In this document: piece after piece, positions 53,937-62,937 of the stretch | Position numbering within the stretch: position 1 is the first letter of the stretch | Layout: each line of letters begins with the position of its first letter | Source of the DNA: JBJXHN01 sp046233135 | GTDB taxonomy: Bacteria; Pseudomonadota; Alphaproteobacteria; Rhodospirillales; Rhodospirillaceae | DNA: 64,000 nt | Assembly (NCBI GenBank): GCA_046233135.1 | Contig: JBJXHN010000001.1 | Location: forward strand, 558,001 to 622,000 | Direction: 5' to 3' | Position numbers and translations under genes: made by a program | Notes under the pieces: model-generated | What the model was told of the DNA's origin: nothing | Database searches by the model: none | The model's input: only the letters and a program-made list of their open reading frames with translations

Positions 53937-55442
53937 ATGACCGACAAACGCCTGACCATTATCGGCGGCGGTCTGGCGGGCTGCGAAGCGGCCTGGCAGG
54001 CAGCCCGGGCCGGTATCGCCGTCACCCTGCACGAAATGCGCCCCGAGCGCCCGACCCCCGCCCACCAGGGTGACGGGCTGGCCGAACTCGTGTGCTCCAA
54101 CTCGTTGCGCTCCGATGATCCGAAGAACAATGCCGTCGGCCTGCTGCACGAGGAAATGCGCCGGGCCGGCTCGCTGATCCTGGGCATGGCGGATACCCAT
54201 GCGGTTCCCGCCGGGGGGGCCCTGGCCGTGGACCGGGAGGCCTTCTCCGCCGCTGTCCAGACCGCGCTGGAGGGCCACCCCCTGATCTCCGTCGAACGCG
54301 GCGAGATCACCGCCCTGCCCGGCCCGGACAGCGGCCCGGTGCTGGTGGCCAGCGGCCCGCTGACCAGCGATCCCCTGGCCGAGAGCATTCGCACCGCCAC
54401 GGGCGAAGACAGCCTGGCCTTCTTCGATGCCATTGCGCCGATCATCCATACGGACAGCATCGATTTCGATATCGCCTGGTACCAGTCGCGCTACGACAAG
54501 GGCAGCGGCAAGGACTACATCAACTGCCCGATGGACGAAGTCCGGTACCACGCCTTCATCGACACCCTGCTGGCGGCCGAGAAAACCACCTTCAAGGAAT
54601 GGGAAGGCACGCCCTATTTCGATGGCTGCCTGCCCGTCGAGGTGATGGCCGAACGGGGCCGGGAAACCCTGGCCTACGGCCCGATGAAGCCGGTGGGGCT
54701 GACCAATCCCAACCAGCCCGACAAGCGCTGCTATGCCATCGTCCAGCTGCGCCAGGACAACAAGCTGGGCACCCTCTACAACATGGTCGGCTTCCAGACC
54801 AAGCTGAAGCACGGCGAGCAGGTGCGGGTCTTCCGCACCATCCCCGGTCTGGAAAAGGCGGAATTCGCCCGCCTGGGCGGCATCCACCGCAACACCTTCC
54901 TGAACTCTCCCAAGCTTCTGGACGAAAAACTGCGTTTGAAGACAGCACCGCATATTCGTTTCGCGGGTCAGATCACCGGCTGCGAGGGGTATGTGGAAAG
55001 TGCCGCTGTGGGGCTGCTGGCCGGCCGGTTCTGGGCCGCCGAGCTGCTGGATCTCGGCTGGCAGGGGCCGCCGGCGGTCACCGCGATGGGCGCCCTTTTG
55101 AACCATATTACGGGTGGTGCCGAAGCCGAAACCTTTCAGCCGATGAATATCAACTTTGGTTTGCTTCCGCCGCCCGATCCGGTGGTGCTGAAGCCCGGTG
55201 GCCGCCCCCGCGTTCCCAAGGGCCGGGAACGCAAGATCCGCCAATCCGCCCGAGCCCTGTCAGCCCTGGACGGCTGGCTGATCCAGGACAGCCCCTGGAA
55301 GGCGGAGGATATGGAAAGCCTCGCCGCCCGGTCGGCCGTCCTTGCGGCCCGGGAGGCCGAAGAGGCAGCGGCCAAGGCCGCCGAAGCCGCCGCAAAGGCC
55401 GCCCAGAAGGAGCAGGCGGCGCAAAGCGCCTCAGCAGAATAA
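53937..55442 (+). CDS. trmFO: tRNA uracil-54 methyltransferase, folate and FAD dependent
   Basis: About 501 residues. The FAD site is TIIGGGLAGCEAAWQAARAG. Family blocks follow: LHEMRPERPTPAHQGDGLAELVCSNSLRSD, TEFIDTL-like YHAFIDTLLAAE, EVMAERGRETLAYGPMKPVGLTNP and QITGCEGYVESAAVGLLAGRF. It makes 5-methyluridine-54 in tRNA with methylenetetrahydrofolate. The C-terminus carries an extra Ala/Lys/Glu helix of about 45 residues. I take ATG 53937; GTG 53928 is also possible. Confidence 0.96.
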   Translation: MTDKRLTIIGGGLAGCEAAWQAARAGIAVTLHEMRPERPTPAHQGDGLAELVCSNSLRSDDPKNNAVGLLHEEMRRAGSLILGMADTHAVPAGGALAVDREAFSAAVQTALEGHPLISVERGEITALPGPDSGPVLVASGPLTSDPLAESIRTATGEDSLAFFDAIAPIIHTDSIDFDIAWYQSRYDKGSGKDYINCPMDEVRYHAFIDTLLAAEKTTFKEWEGTPYFDGCLPVEVMAERGRETLAYGPMKPVGLTNPNQPDKRCYAIVQLRQDNKLGTLYNMVGFQTKLKHGEQVRVFRTIPGLEKAEFARLGGIHRNTFLNSPKLLDEKLRLKTAPHIRFAGQITGCEGYVESAAVGLLAGRFWAAELLDLGWQGPPAVTAMGALLNHITGGAEAETFQPMNINFGLLPPPDPVVLKPGGRPRVPKGRERKIRQSARALSALDGWLIQDSPWKAEDMESLAARSAVLAAREAEEAAAKAAEAAAKAAQKEQAAQSASAE

Positions 55443-55473
55443 AACAGCAATACACCATAGCCCCAAAATGCAG

Positions 55474-55510
55474 CGCCCGGCGCGTCCCTCTCGGGAGGCC
55501 GGGCGTTTCC
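55474..55510 (+). terminator. Terminator after trmFO
   Basis: CGCCCGGC (55474-55481) pairs with GCCGGGCG (55498-55505), followed by TTTCC. It lies about 30 bases after the trmFO stop. Confidence 0.7.
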
Positions 55511-55584
55511 GTTTGGAACCGTTATAGTTAGCATTCAACCCATCCCCTCCCCCGCGGACTGATCCAGGGAGAAGCGCGATGGCA

Positions 55585-55803
55585 TCAGCGCATGCCGCCG
55601 ATGCTCAGAACGGCACGACCCCACCCCGCATCGGAAGGCGCCGTGATACCACCCAAATCCTGAGCCCGAGGGGCTTCCAGGCCCGCCGAAAAATCAAATT
55701 GCTGGTTCACCACATCTACCAAACCGGTCAGGGCGAGGGACAGCACGACGACGGTCAGCACCGCAGCAATGTGCTGCCCGAAGGTGCATCGGGGGTATTT
55801 CAT
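55585..55803 (-). CDS. Small exported or membrane protein with its own promoter
   Basis: A 72-residue protein with a hydrophobic segment at about residues 11-29 (IAAVLTVVVLSLALTGLVD) and a polar tail (FDFSAGLEAPRAQDLGG). AGAGGA precedes ATG 55803 by eight bases, and a near-consensus promoter lies about 80 bases further up. No family is recognised. It is convergent with trmFO. Confidence 0.6.
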   Translation of the reverse strand: MKYPRCTFGQHIAAVLTVVVLSLALTGLVDVVNQQFDFSAGLEAPRAQDLGGITAPSDAGWGRAVLSIGGMR

Positions 55804-55883
55804 GATCTGTGTCCTCTTCCCAAAAAATCCGAGTCGGGCCGAATCTTCTTTGTGGTCCAGTCCTTTCCCGAATCATTGATAAC

Positions 55884-55912
55884 ACTATACGCTTTTGCTT
55901 AGCGCTTGACAA
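55884..55912 (-). promoter_or_regulatory. Sigma-70 promoter of the 72-residue gene
   Basis: On the minus strand TTGTCA (55912-55907) and TATAGT (55889-55884) are separated by exactly 17 bases. This is an almost perfect housekeeping promoter pointing at the gene starting at 55803. The region 55913-56056, beyond it, holds no gene I can see. Confidence 0.75.
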
Positions 55913-56056
55913 GGATTTGAGATCATTAACTTTTTTTCAGACTTTGTTAACGGAATACCGCTGGATTCCAGTGAAGTTGTTGAAAATGCGGGATAAATGC
56001 AGACCTAGACAAAAGTCAATACCTTCCATGCACCTGTCCCCCTCCCCTATCGTAGG

Positions 56057-56962
56057 TCATAGGCGACAGAAGAGGGCGGACAGGAACAAATCCACCGGTT
56101 TACGGTGAATTGTATGCAAAACGGGATCGTGAAGCTTACCGTTGGTCGTCCGCAGCTGTCGCAAATAGGGTTTTGCCAGCCGATTGAGCAGAAATGGCGA
56201 CATCCAAACGGGGTCCATGCGGCCCCGGAACAATTTACTCTCCCTAAAAAGGTTTTCTGCTAGCTCTACAATTTCCAGGATTGCACCTGCCGGAGTCGCC
56301 TCGGATTCCGGGTTGGAAAGTTGCTCAACCGAGATGCTGTTCCCATCCACAAACTGCGATGGCAGGCACATCCGTCCCTCGGCGGCCTGGAAAGGCAGGC
56401 TGCGCACCAGACCGAGCAGACCCCAGGCCGTTCCACTGGCCCGGGCGGCCCTTTCCAGGCCCTCCGGCGCCCCCAGAAGGCGGGCGGCCAGCCAGGATAG
56501 GCACCCGGCGGTCTCCGCCGCGTAGCGCTCCATGGCCTCCAGATCGGCGAAGGGGGCCTGTTCCAGGTCCAGCTGGCGGGCGTCGATCATCACCAGCAAC
56601 TCATGCAGCGGCGGCGGCCCGCCGAAACGGGCTTTGGCGGTCTCCGGCGCCAGAACATCGACCAGGGCATCGGTCACCGGGTGGCCTTCGGGCACCCTCC
56701 CCCCCTCGCCGCACAGGGCCGTCAAGGCATCTGCCCACCATTGCAGACGCATTTGGCCGATCAGGGGTTCGGAAACCGTTTCGGCTATGCGTGACAATTC
56801 GATGTTCAGGGCATAGAGGGCGAACAGGGCTTCCCGTTTCCCGGACGGTGCGAACAGGACGGTCTGGAACCGGTTGGGGTCGTGGTCGCGCACATCGCGG
56901 GCCACGGCGGACAGTCCGGCGTCTCTGGCCGTGACGGGAGGAACGGCGGCGGAATCGGACAT
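56057..56962 (-). CDS. Phytoene/squalene synthase-fold protein (NDUFAF6-like)
   Basis: A 301-residue protein. The fold markers are present (FALYALNIELSRIAETVSEPLIGQMRLQWWADAL, LEAMERYAAETAGCLSWLAARLLG, TAWGLLGLVRSLPF), but the Asp-rich D-x3-D metal motifs of true prenyl synthases are not obvious. The group to which mitochondrial complex I assembly factor NDUFAF6 belongs shows this loss. In alphaproteobacteria such genes lie near secDF and the Mth938 (NDUFAF3) gene, as here. A complex I role is inference. Start ATG 56962 is chosen; longer frames lack support. Confidence 0.75.
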   Translation of the reverse strand: MSDSAAVPPVTARDAGLSAVARDVRDHDPNRFQTVLFAPSGKREALFALYALNIELSRIAETVSEPLIGQMRLQWWADALTALCGEGGRVPEGHPVTDALVDVLAPETAKARFGGPPPLHELLVMIDARQLDLEQAPFADLEAMERYAAETAGCLSWLAARLLGAPEGLERAARASGTAWGLLGLVRSLPFQAAEGRMCLPSQFVDGNSISVEQLSNPESEATPAGAILEIVELAENLFRESKLFRGRMDPVWMSPFLLNRLAKPYLRQLRTTNGKLHDPVLHTIHRKPVDLFLSALFCRL

Positions 56963-57215
56963 CAGAGGGGCTTTCTTCAGCAAGCGGGCATGGGCAACGG
57001 CCCCCGTATGGCACGGCCGGCGCCCGGGCTCAAATCCCAATTGCCCTGGGGATTCCCGTCGGCGGAGCCGGGACAGAGACTGGACGAATACGGTCGGATG
57101 GGACCTTTTTGCACCCAAGGCACTTCACAAGGGTGGGGGAGAATCATAAATCATGGGCACCCTCGCTTCGGACCCACATTCCCAGGGTCCCCCAATCTCA
57201 TCAGGAGCAAACCTT

Positions 57216-57812
57216 ATGGCCTTTGAACTGCCGCCCCTTCCGTATGCCCAGGACGCTCTGGCGCCGTTCATCTCCGCCCAGACGCTGGAGTTCCATCACG
57301 GCAAGCACCACAATGCTTATGTCACCAAGCTGAACGATCTTGTCAAAGACACGCCGATGGCTTCCCAGTCCCTGGAAGAGGTGATCAAGGGGTCGTTCGG
57401 CAAGGATGCCCCTCTGTTCAACAACAGCGCCCAGGTGTGGAACCATACCTTCTTCTGGAACTGCATGCGCCCGGCCGCCACGGCCAGTGAGCCCAGCGGC
57501 GACCTGAAAAGCGGCATCGAAGCCGCCTTCGGATCCCTGGACGCGTTCAAGGCGGCGTTCAAGGACGCCGCCGTGGGTCAGTTCGGCTCCGGCTGGGCCT
57601 GGCTGGTGGCCGAAGGCGGCAGCCTGAAGATCACCAAGACCCCCAATGCGGAAAATCCGATGGTGCATGGCCAGACCGCCCTGCTGACCGTCGACGTGTG
57701 GGAACACGCCTACTACCTGGATTACCAGAACCGTCGCCCGGACTTCGTTCAGGCCGTTCTGGATAACCTGGTGAACTGGGACTTCGTGGCCGCCAATCTG
57801 GCCGCCGCCTGA
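57216..57812 (+). CDS. sodB: Superoxide dismutase, Fe type
   Basis: A 198-residue enzyme. The metal ligands are visible as LEFHHGKHHNAYV, QVWNHTFFW, and DVWEHAYYLDYQNRRPDFV. The FNNSAQVWNHTFFWNCM and QFGSGWAWL stretches are typical of the Fe-dependent form. It removes superoxide in the cytoplasm. ATG 57216 follows AGGAG at eight bases. Confidence 0.95.
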   Translation: MAFELPPLPYAQDALAPFISAQTLEFHHGKHHNAYVTKLNDLVKDTPMASQSLEEVIKGSFGKDAPLFNNSAQVWNHTFFWNCMRPAATASEPSGDLKSGIEAAFGSLDAFKAAFKDAAVGQFGSGWAWLVAEGGSLKITKTPNAENPMVHGQTALLTVDVWEHAYYLDYQNRRPDFVQAVLDNLVNWDFVAANLAAA

Positions 57813-57850
57813 TCCGGGCTTCGGGGGTCAACCGACCTTCCGGCAGACGA

Positions 57851-57880
57851 GCCCCTCCGCCCACGCGGAGGGGCTTTTCT
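57851..57880 (+). terminator. Terminator after sodB
   Basis: GCCCCTCCGC (57851-57860) and GCGGAGGGGC (57865-57874) form a perfect 10-bp stem with loop CCAC, followed by TTTTCTT. It is a classical intrinsic terminator. Confidence 0.9.
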
Positions 57881-57910
57881 TGTATTTGCTGCCCGGCCGT
57901 GCGATTCTTA

Positions 57911-58025
57911 GAGCATCGAGCGGAAAAGTGGGAACCGGTTTTCCGGTCCACTCGATGCTCCAACCATATGATTCTAGATCAAATTGCCTGCCATAAATCG
58001 ATGCAGATTTAAGGCAGTTTGATCT
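57911..58025. repeat. Two-hairpin palindromic repeat element
   Basis: The first palindrome has arms GAGCATCGAG (57911-57920) and CTCGATGCTC (57951-57960) around GGAAAAGTGGGAACCGGTTTTCC. The second has arms AGATCAAATTGCCT (57976-57989) and AGGCAGTTTGATCT (58012-58025). Palindromes with this CGGTTTTCC core are widely scattered in alphaproteobacterial genomes as RIME/REP-like elements. Only one copy is in this window. Confidence 0.75.
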
Positions 58026-58146
58026 AAGGGTATCGGATTGCAGTGGATTTCCCGGCGCGGGATATCGATTGCACTCCTTCTGACGACCCCGCCCGGGACC
58101 GCGCCCCAACGAAGACCCGGGACCTGATAAAGGGGGAGGAAACACC

Positions 58147-58743
58147 ATGACCACCACCACCGACACACTCACCGTCCGCGACGCCACGGCCGAAGACGCG
58201 CAGGCCATTGCCCGGCTTCTGGTTACCGCAGGCGGCGGCCTCTATGAATTTCTGCTCGACGACCTGATCCCCGAGATGGGGGCCGTCGACGTGCTGACCC
58301 ACCTGATCGAAGCCGGCGACAGCCCCCTGGGCTGGCCGGAAGTGCGGGTCGCGACAGGCAACGGCGGGCAGATTCTGGGCATGGTCAACGCCTTCCCCAC
58401 CGAACGGCGGGACGAGCTGCAGCTGGACATGCTGCCGGCAGACCGGCTGACCCATGTGGCCCCGCTGATGAACCTGCGGGACCCCGGCAGCATGCTGATC
58501 AACGCCATGGCCGTGCTGGAAGACCACCGCCGCCGTGATATCGGCCGCCGTCTGGTCGCCGAGGGGCTGGGCATGGCCGGGGCCGAAGGGCGGAAGCGGG
58601 CCAGCCTGTGGGTCTGGTCCACCAACCGTCCGGCCATCCAGCTCTATGAGGAGTTCAAGTTCGTCGCCACCGATCACATCGACCTGCCGCACCACCCGCG
58701 CCTGAGTGCCCGGCGTGCGATTCTGATGGTTCGGGAAGTCTGA
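58147..58743 (+). CDS. GNAT-family acetyltransferase
   Basis: A 198-residue N-acetyltransferase: TVRDATAEDAQAIARLLVTAGGGLYEFLLDDLIPEMGAVDVL at the start, and the acetyl-CoA loop INAMAVLEDHRRRDIGRRLVAEGLGMAG with Q/R-x-x-G-x-G/A pattern in altered form. KRASLWVWSTNRPAIQLYEEFKFV follows. ATG 58147 has GGGGAGGAAA upstream. The acceptor is unknown. The gap after it (58744-58897) shows no gene. Confidence 0.88.
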   Translation: MTTTTDTLTVRDATAEDAQAIARLLVTAGGGLYEFLLDDLIPEMGAVDVLTHLIEAGDSPLGWPEVRVATGNGGQILGMVNAFPTERRDELQLDMLPADRLTHVAPLMNLRDPGSMLINAMAVLEDHRRRDIGRRLVAEGLGMAGAEGRKRASLWVWSTNRPAIQLYEEFKFVATDHIDLPHHPRLSARRAILMVREV

Positions 58744-58897
58744 CGGATTTTGGGGGCGGATTTGCCGCTCTGCGGCAATGATGGCTCCGCCGGGTTAAGG
58801 ATCTGCGATCCTTGACAATCCTCGTTCTTCACTGGGGTCCGGGGACCCGCTGGTCCCCGGCCGCCGGAGGCATTTTCCCTTTTTTGCCCCCTCCCCC

Positions 58898-59272
58898 TTA
58901 AACCGCGATCAGCAGCGCCGCCACGCGGCGTTCTTCCTGCACCAGCACGTTATAGGTCCGGCAGGCCGCGCCCGTATCCATCGGTTCCGGCGCCAGAGAG
59001 GCCCCGCTCAGCGCCTCCCGCACCGCCTTGGGCAGCAGGGACATCCGCTCGCCGCACCCCACCAGGACGATGTCCAGGCTTTCGGAGCGTTCCAGCAGGG
59101 GGCCGAGGGTTTCCACCGTCAGATGCTCCATGGCCTCCACGGGCCAGGCGATCACTTCCTCGGGTGTCACCAGAAGGGACCCCCGGTAATGTTCACCGGT
59201 GACCCGGAAACCGCCGTCGCCATAGGCTTCTACCACCCGGCGGCTGGCGGGGATTTCCATCTTCAGTTCCAT
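58898..59272 (-). CDS. Mth938-domain protein (NDUFAF3-like)
   Basis: A 124-residue single-domain protein. The core is VEAYGDGGFRVTGEHYRGSLLVTPEEVIAWPVE, then SLDIVLVGCGERMSLLPKAVREAL and YNVLVQEERRVAALLIAV. This is the DUF498/Mth938 fold of mitochondrial NDUFAF3. It follows secF, a conserved order in alphaproteobacteria noted for the complex I assembly pair. Start ATG 59272 has AAGGTGG upstream. Confidence 0.82.
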   Translation of the reverse strand: MELKMEIPASRRVVEAYGDGGFRVTGEHYRGSLLVTPEEVIAWPVEAMEHLTVETLGPLLERSESLDIVLVGCGERMSLLPKAVREALSGASLAPEPMDTGAACRTYNVLVQEERRVAALLIAV

Positions 59273-59396
59273 AAGACCACCTTCACCTTGCCCCCACTCC
59301 ATCCGTCCCCCGGATCGCCCTCATGTGGGGCCAGGGGACCGGTCTGTCCAGGCAGGGGACCGGTCTGTTCCGGAGGGACGGGGATCTCTTCGGCTT

Positions 59397-60584
59397 TTAT
59401 TGGCGCTTCGGTTTCGGCTTGCGCGCCTTGCCGGTGACCTTGCCCGGCGTCGGGCGCTTCTGCGCCGCGCCCTCGTCCGGAGCGGGCTCGGCCGCCGCCT
59501 TTTCCGCTGCCGCAGCCCGGGCCGCCAGTTGCTCGCCACTCAGGGATTCCGGATCTTCGCCTTCGTGCGGCAAGGCTGGAGCCTTCGCCTTCCGGGCCTT
59601 GGCGCGGCCTTTGCCGGCAGCGCCACCGATCTCGTCGTCGCCGTCTCCGTCACCCTCTTCGGCTTCGTCGTCTTCACCGCTGCGGCGGAACTGGAACAGG
59701 ATCAGCGACGGCACGGCCACGTAGATCGTTGAATAGGTGCCCAGCACGATCCCGAACAGCAGCGCCAGACTGAACCCGCGCAGCACGTCCCCGCCGAAGG
59801 CCGCCAGGAAGCCCACAGCCAGCAGAGTGGTCAGCGAGGTCAGGATGGTCCGCGACAGGGTTTTGTTGATCGCCAGGTTCAGAACATCCCGCAACTCCAG
59901 CTTCTTGTAGCGCCGCAGTTCCTCGCGGACACGGTCGAAAATAACCACCGTATCGTTGATGGAATAACCGGCCACGGTCAGCACGGCGGCCACGCTGGTC
60001 AGGTCGAATTGAACCCCGAACAGGGAATAGAAGCCGATCACCGCCACGATGTCATGGACCAGGGCGATGATGCCGCCCACGGCGTACTGCCATTCGAAGC
60101 GGAACCAGATGTAGGCGGCAATGATCAGGATCGACAGCCCCATGGCCATCGCGCCGGCTTCCACCAGTTCGTCGCCAACCTTGGGCCCCACCAGCTCGGT
60201 GCGGCGGTACTCGACGCCGGAGCTCTCCTCCCCCAGCACGCTCCGCACGGCACGCAGGGCGGCCTGATTGGCCCCCTCGCCGCCTTCCTGCTCGGGAACG
60301 CGGATCAGCAGGTTGCGGGCATCCTCGCCGAAGTTGGTCAGGGAGACATCGCCCAGACCGAGATTGTTGAGCTTGGCCCGGTAGTCGCTCATGGACACCG
60401 GCTCGGGCATCCGAACCTCGACCATCAGGCCGCCGGAGAAATCGATGCCGAAGTTGAGACCCCGCACGCCGAGAGAGGCGACGCAGGACAGCAGGAACAC
60501 GATGGAAACGACGGCCAGGATCTTCCGGCGCGACAGGAAATCGATCTGCGTGTCCTCGGGGATGAATTTAATCGGACGCAACAT
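59397..60584 (-). CDS. secF: Protein translocase subunit SecF
   Basis: A 395-residue membrane protein with six helices. The N-terminal motif is GLNFGIDFSGGLMVEV. The C-terminal RND part has VGGIIALVHDIVAVIGFYSLFGVQFDLTSVAAVLTVAGYSINDTVVIFDRVREEL. After the last helix (VPSLILFQF) there is a charged extension of about 90 residues (Asp/Glu then Lys/Ala/Pro) not present in E. coli. It works with SecD to drive protein export with the proton gradient. Gap to secD is nine bases. Confidence 0.96.
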   Translation of the reverse strand: MLRPIKFIPEDTQIDFLSRRKILAVVSIVFLLSCVASLGVRGLNFGIDFSGGLMVEVRMPEPVSMSDYRAKLNNLGLGDVSLTNFGEDARNLLIRVPEQEGGEGANQAALRAVRSVLGEESSGVEYRRTELVGPKVGDELVEAGAMAMGLSILIIAAYIWFRFEWQYAVGGIIALVHDIVAVIGFYSLFGVQFDLTSVAAVLTVAGYSINDTVVIFDRVREELRRYKKLELRDVLNLAINKTLSRTILTSLTTLLAVGFLAAFGGDVLRGFSLALLFGIVLGTYSTIYVAVPSLILFQFRRSGEDDEAEEGDGDGDDEIGGAAGKGRAKARKAKAPALPHEGEDPESLSGEQLAARAAAAEKAAAEPAPDEGAAQKRPTPGKVTGKARKPKPKRQ

Positions 60585-60593
60585 GTCAGGACC

Positions 60594-62162
60594 TCAGATC
60601 GGCAGGGCTTTCGGGCGTGCACGACGCAGCCACTGGGTGATGATGAAGCGGGTCACCATGATCGCGGTGAACATGGACGTCAGCACCCCCACGGACAGGG
60701 TCACGGCAAAGCCGCGCACCGGGCCGGAGCCGAAGTAGAACAGCAGGGCGGCTGCGAACAGCGTGGTGATATTGGCATCCAGGATCGCCGACAGGGCGTT
60801 CTGGAAGCCCGACTGGATGCCGTTCATCAAGGTCCGCCCCGTCCGCGCCTCCTCTCGGATGCGTTCGAAGATCAGCACGTTGGCGTCCACCGCCATGCCG
60901 ATGGTCAGGGCGATACCGGCGATACCGGGCAGCGTCAAGGTTGCCCCCAGCAGCCCCAGAACCCCCAGCAGCAGACAGATGTTGACCATCAGGGCAAGGT
61001 TGGCGAACAGGCCGAACAGGCCGTAGCCCACCACCATGAAGACCACCACGGCGGCCAGACCGAGGATGCTCGCCAGCTCGCCGGCAGCAATACTGTCGGC
61101 GCCCAGGCCCGGACCCACGGTCCGTTCCTCCAGCACCGTCAGTGGCGCCGGCAGGGCCCCGGCGCGCAGAAGCAACGCCAGATCCTGGGCTTCCTGGGTG
61201 GTGAACGAGCCGGAAATGATGCCGCTGCCGCCCAGGATGGGTTCGCGGATGCGCGGCGCGCTGATCACGGTGTTGTCGAGGATGATGGCCAGGAATCGGC
61301 CTTCGTTTTCGGTGGTGATGTCGCCGAAGCGCCGGCCGCCGACGGTGTCGAAACGGAAGCTGACCACCGGCTGGCCGTCCTGGAAGGTGGTCGATGCCCC
61401 CACCAGACGATCGCCGCTCAGCTCCACCTTGCGGCGGACGACGAAGCTTTCCGGCTGGCCGGGCTGCCCCGCTTCCGCATTGGGCAGCAGGCGGGAGCCG
61501 GGCGGGATGCGGCCGCGCACGGCGTCTTCGGGAGAAACGCTTTCGTCGAGAATATGGAACGACAGCTTGGCGGTCCGGCCGATCAGCGCCTTCACGCGCT
61601 CCGGATCATCGATGCCGGGCAGTTCGACGATGATCCGATCCTCGCCCTGCCGCTGAATGGTCGGCTCGCGGGTGCCGGTCTCATCCACGCGGCGGCGCAC
61701 GATCTCGATGGACTGTTCCACCGCCTGGCTGCGCTTCTCCCGCACAGCATCTTCGGTGAAGGCAACCGTAATGGTGCCGTCCTCATTCATTTCCGAGGTG
61801 GTCTGGGGATCGAGCTGGCGGATCAGGCGCAAGGCTTCCGGCCGCTCGCTGTCCTCCAGGATGGTCACCGTCACGGCCCCGTTGGCGCTCCCCAGCCCGC
61901 GATAGCGGATGCGTTCAGCGCGCAGGGTGGCGCGCACATCCTCGACAATGGCTTCCAGCTGTTCCCGCACCAGGGCGTCCACCTCGACCTGCATCAGCAG
62001 GTAGGAGCCCCCCTGGAGGTCGAGGCCGAGGGTGATCGGCTGCATCCAGTCCGGGAAGGTGTCGGCGCGGTCGCGCATGAAGTTGGGGGCGGTGAAGAAA
62101 ATCCCCGCCAGTGATACCAGGATCACCAGCGCGCTTTTCCACTTTCCGAAATACAGGGTCAT
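60594..62162 (-). CDS. secD: Protein translocase subunit SecD
   Basis: A 522-residue membrane protein. [59 protein letters not shown], and the RND region [33 protein letters not shown]-like stretch (here [34 protein letters not shown]) are all present. It is shorter than E. coli SecD (615), which is common in alphaproteobacteria. It forms one operon with yajC and secF. Confidence 0.97.
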   Translation of the reverse strand: [522 protein letters not shown]

Positions 62163-62306
62163 GGACAGGCTTCCGAAGAGATCGGGGCTCCGAAGAGATC
62201 AGGCCGCGCCCGCCCGCCGCGAGACTCCAGGATCCTTGATCCGGGAGTCCTCCTTCGGGGCGGGCGGACGCGTTACAGGCGAAAGGCGGGCGTCGGATGT
62301 GCCCTT
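62163..62306 (-). other. Hairpin-rich gap between yajC and secD
   Basis: This 144-base gap contains a large GC-rich inverted repeat (CGCCCGCC near 62207 with GGCGGGCG near 62262). It encloses a smaller one (GACTCC/GGAGTC with GGATC/GATCC). It may attenuate yajC transcription into secD, or reduce read-through. No gene is seen. Confidence 0.55.
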
Positions 62307-62729
62307 TTAGCCCTTCTTGCCGCCCAGCAGGCTCTTCAGCTTGGAAGAGGCACCACCGCTTTCGGGCTTGCCCTCGGCCGCACCGGAATCGTTGGCGGGC
62401 TTGTCGGATTCGGCCGGCTCGCTCTTGGACAGCACGCTGGCGACCATGTCGCGCATCACGCGGACGCGGATGTTGTCGGCCACTTCGACAGACAATTCGG
62501 TGTCGTTGACCACCTTGACCACGGTGCCGATCATGCCGCCGCCGGTGACGATGCGGTCACCGCGCCGCACGGCGGCAAGCATGGCCTTGTGTTCCTTCAT
62601 CTTCCGCTGCTGCGGACGGATCAGCAGGAAGTAGAAGATAACGAAAATCAGAATGAGCGGCAGAAAAGCCTGCAGGCCTTCCATGGCGCCGCCGGGGGCA
62701 CCCTGCGCATAGGCCGGGGAAATAAGCAT
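62307..62729 (-). CDS. yajC: Preprotein translocase accessory subunit YajC
   Basis: A 140-residue protein with one N-terminal helix (LQAFLPLILIFVIFYFLLIRPQQRK). The soluble part (HKAMLAAVRRGDRIVTGGGMIGTVVKV) is typical. An Ala/Gly/Pro-rich extension (SEPAESDKPANDSGAAEG) follows to KSLLGGKKG. YajC interacts with SecDF and lies upstream of secD, the standard arrangement. Confidence 0.95.
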   Translation of the reverse strand: MLISPAYAQGAPGGAMEGLQAFLPLILIFVIFYFLLIRPQQRKMKEHKAMLAAVRRGDRIVTGGGMIGTVVKVVNDTELSVEVADNIRVRVMRDMVASVLSKSEPAESDKPANDSGAAEGKPESGGASSKLKSLLGGKKG

Positions 62730-62937
62730 GGATGTCCTCGCGGTGTTCCGTTGTGATCCGGGTTGCTTCGGTCAAGGGGTAACCGGGGACGGGACGGACC
62801 GTCCCCACCCGGAGAGAGGCGGACTATACCCAGGCGCGGGCAGGCTTGCAAACACCCATCGGCCCGGACTATCCAAGCGGCTCTATCCCGCCAACTCCGC
62901 CCGTCATATGGGTTCCCCCACAGCCAAGCGGAAGATC

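Noticed and set aside
60009..62114. Plus-strand frame of 701 codons opposite secD and secF
   Set aside because: It is a mirror frame of two clearly real genes, with shadow composition (Gln, His, Gly).
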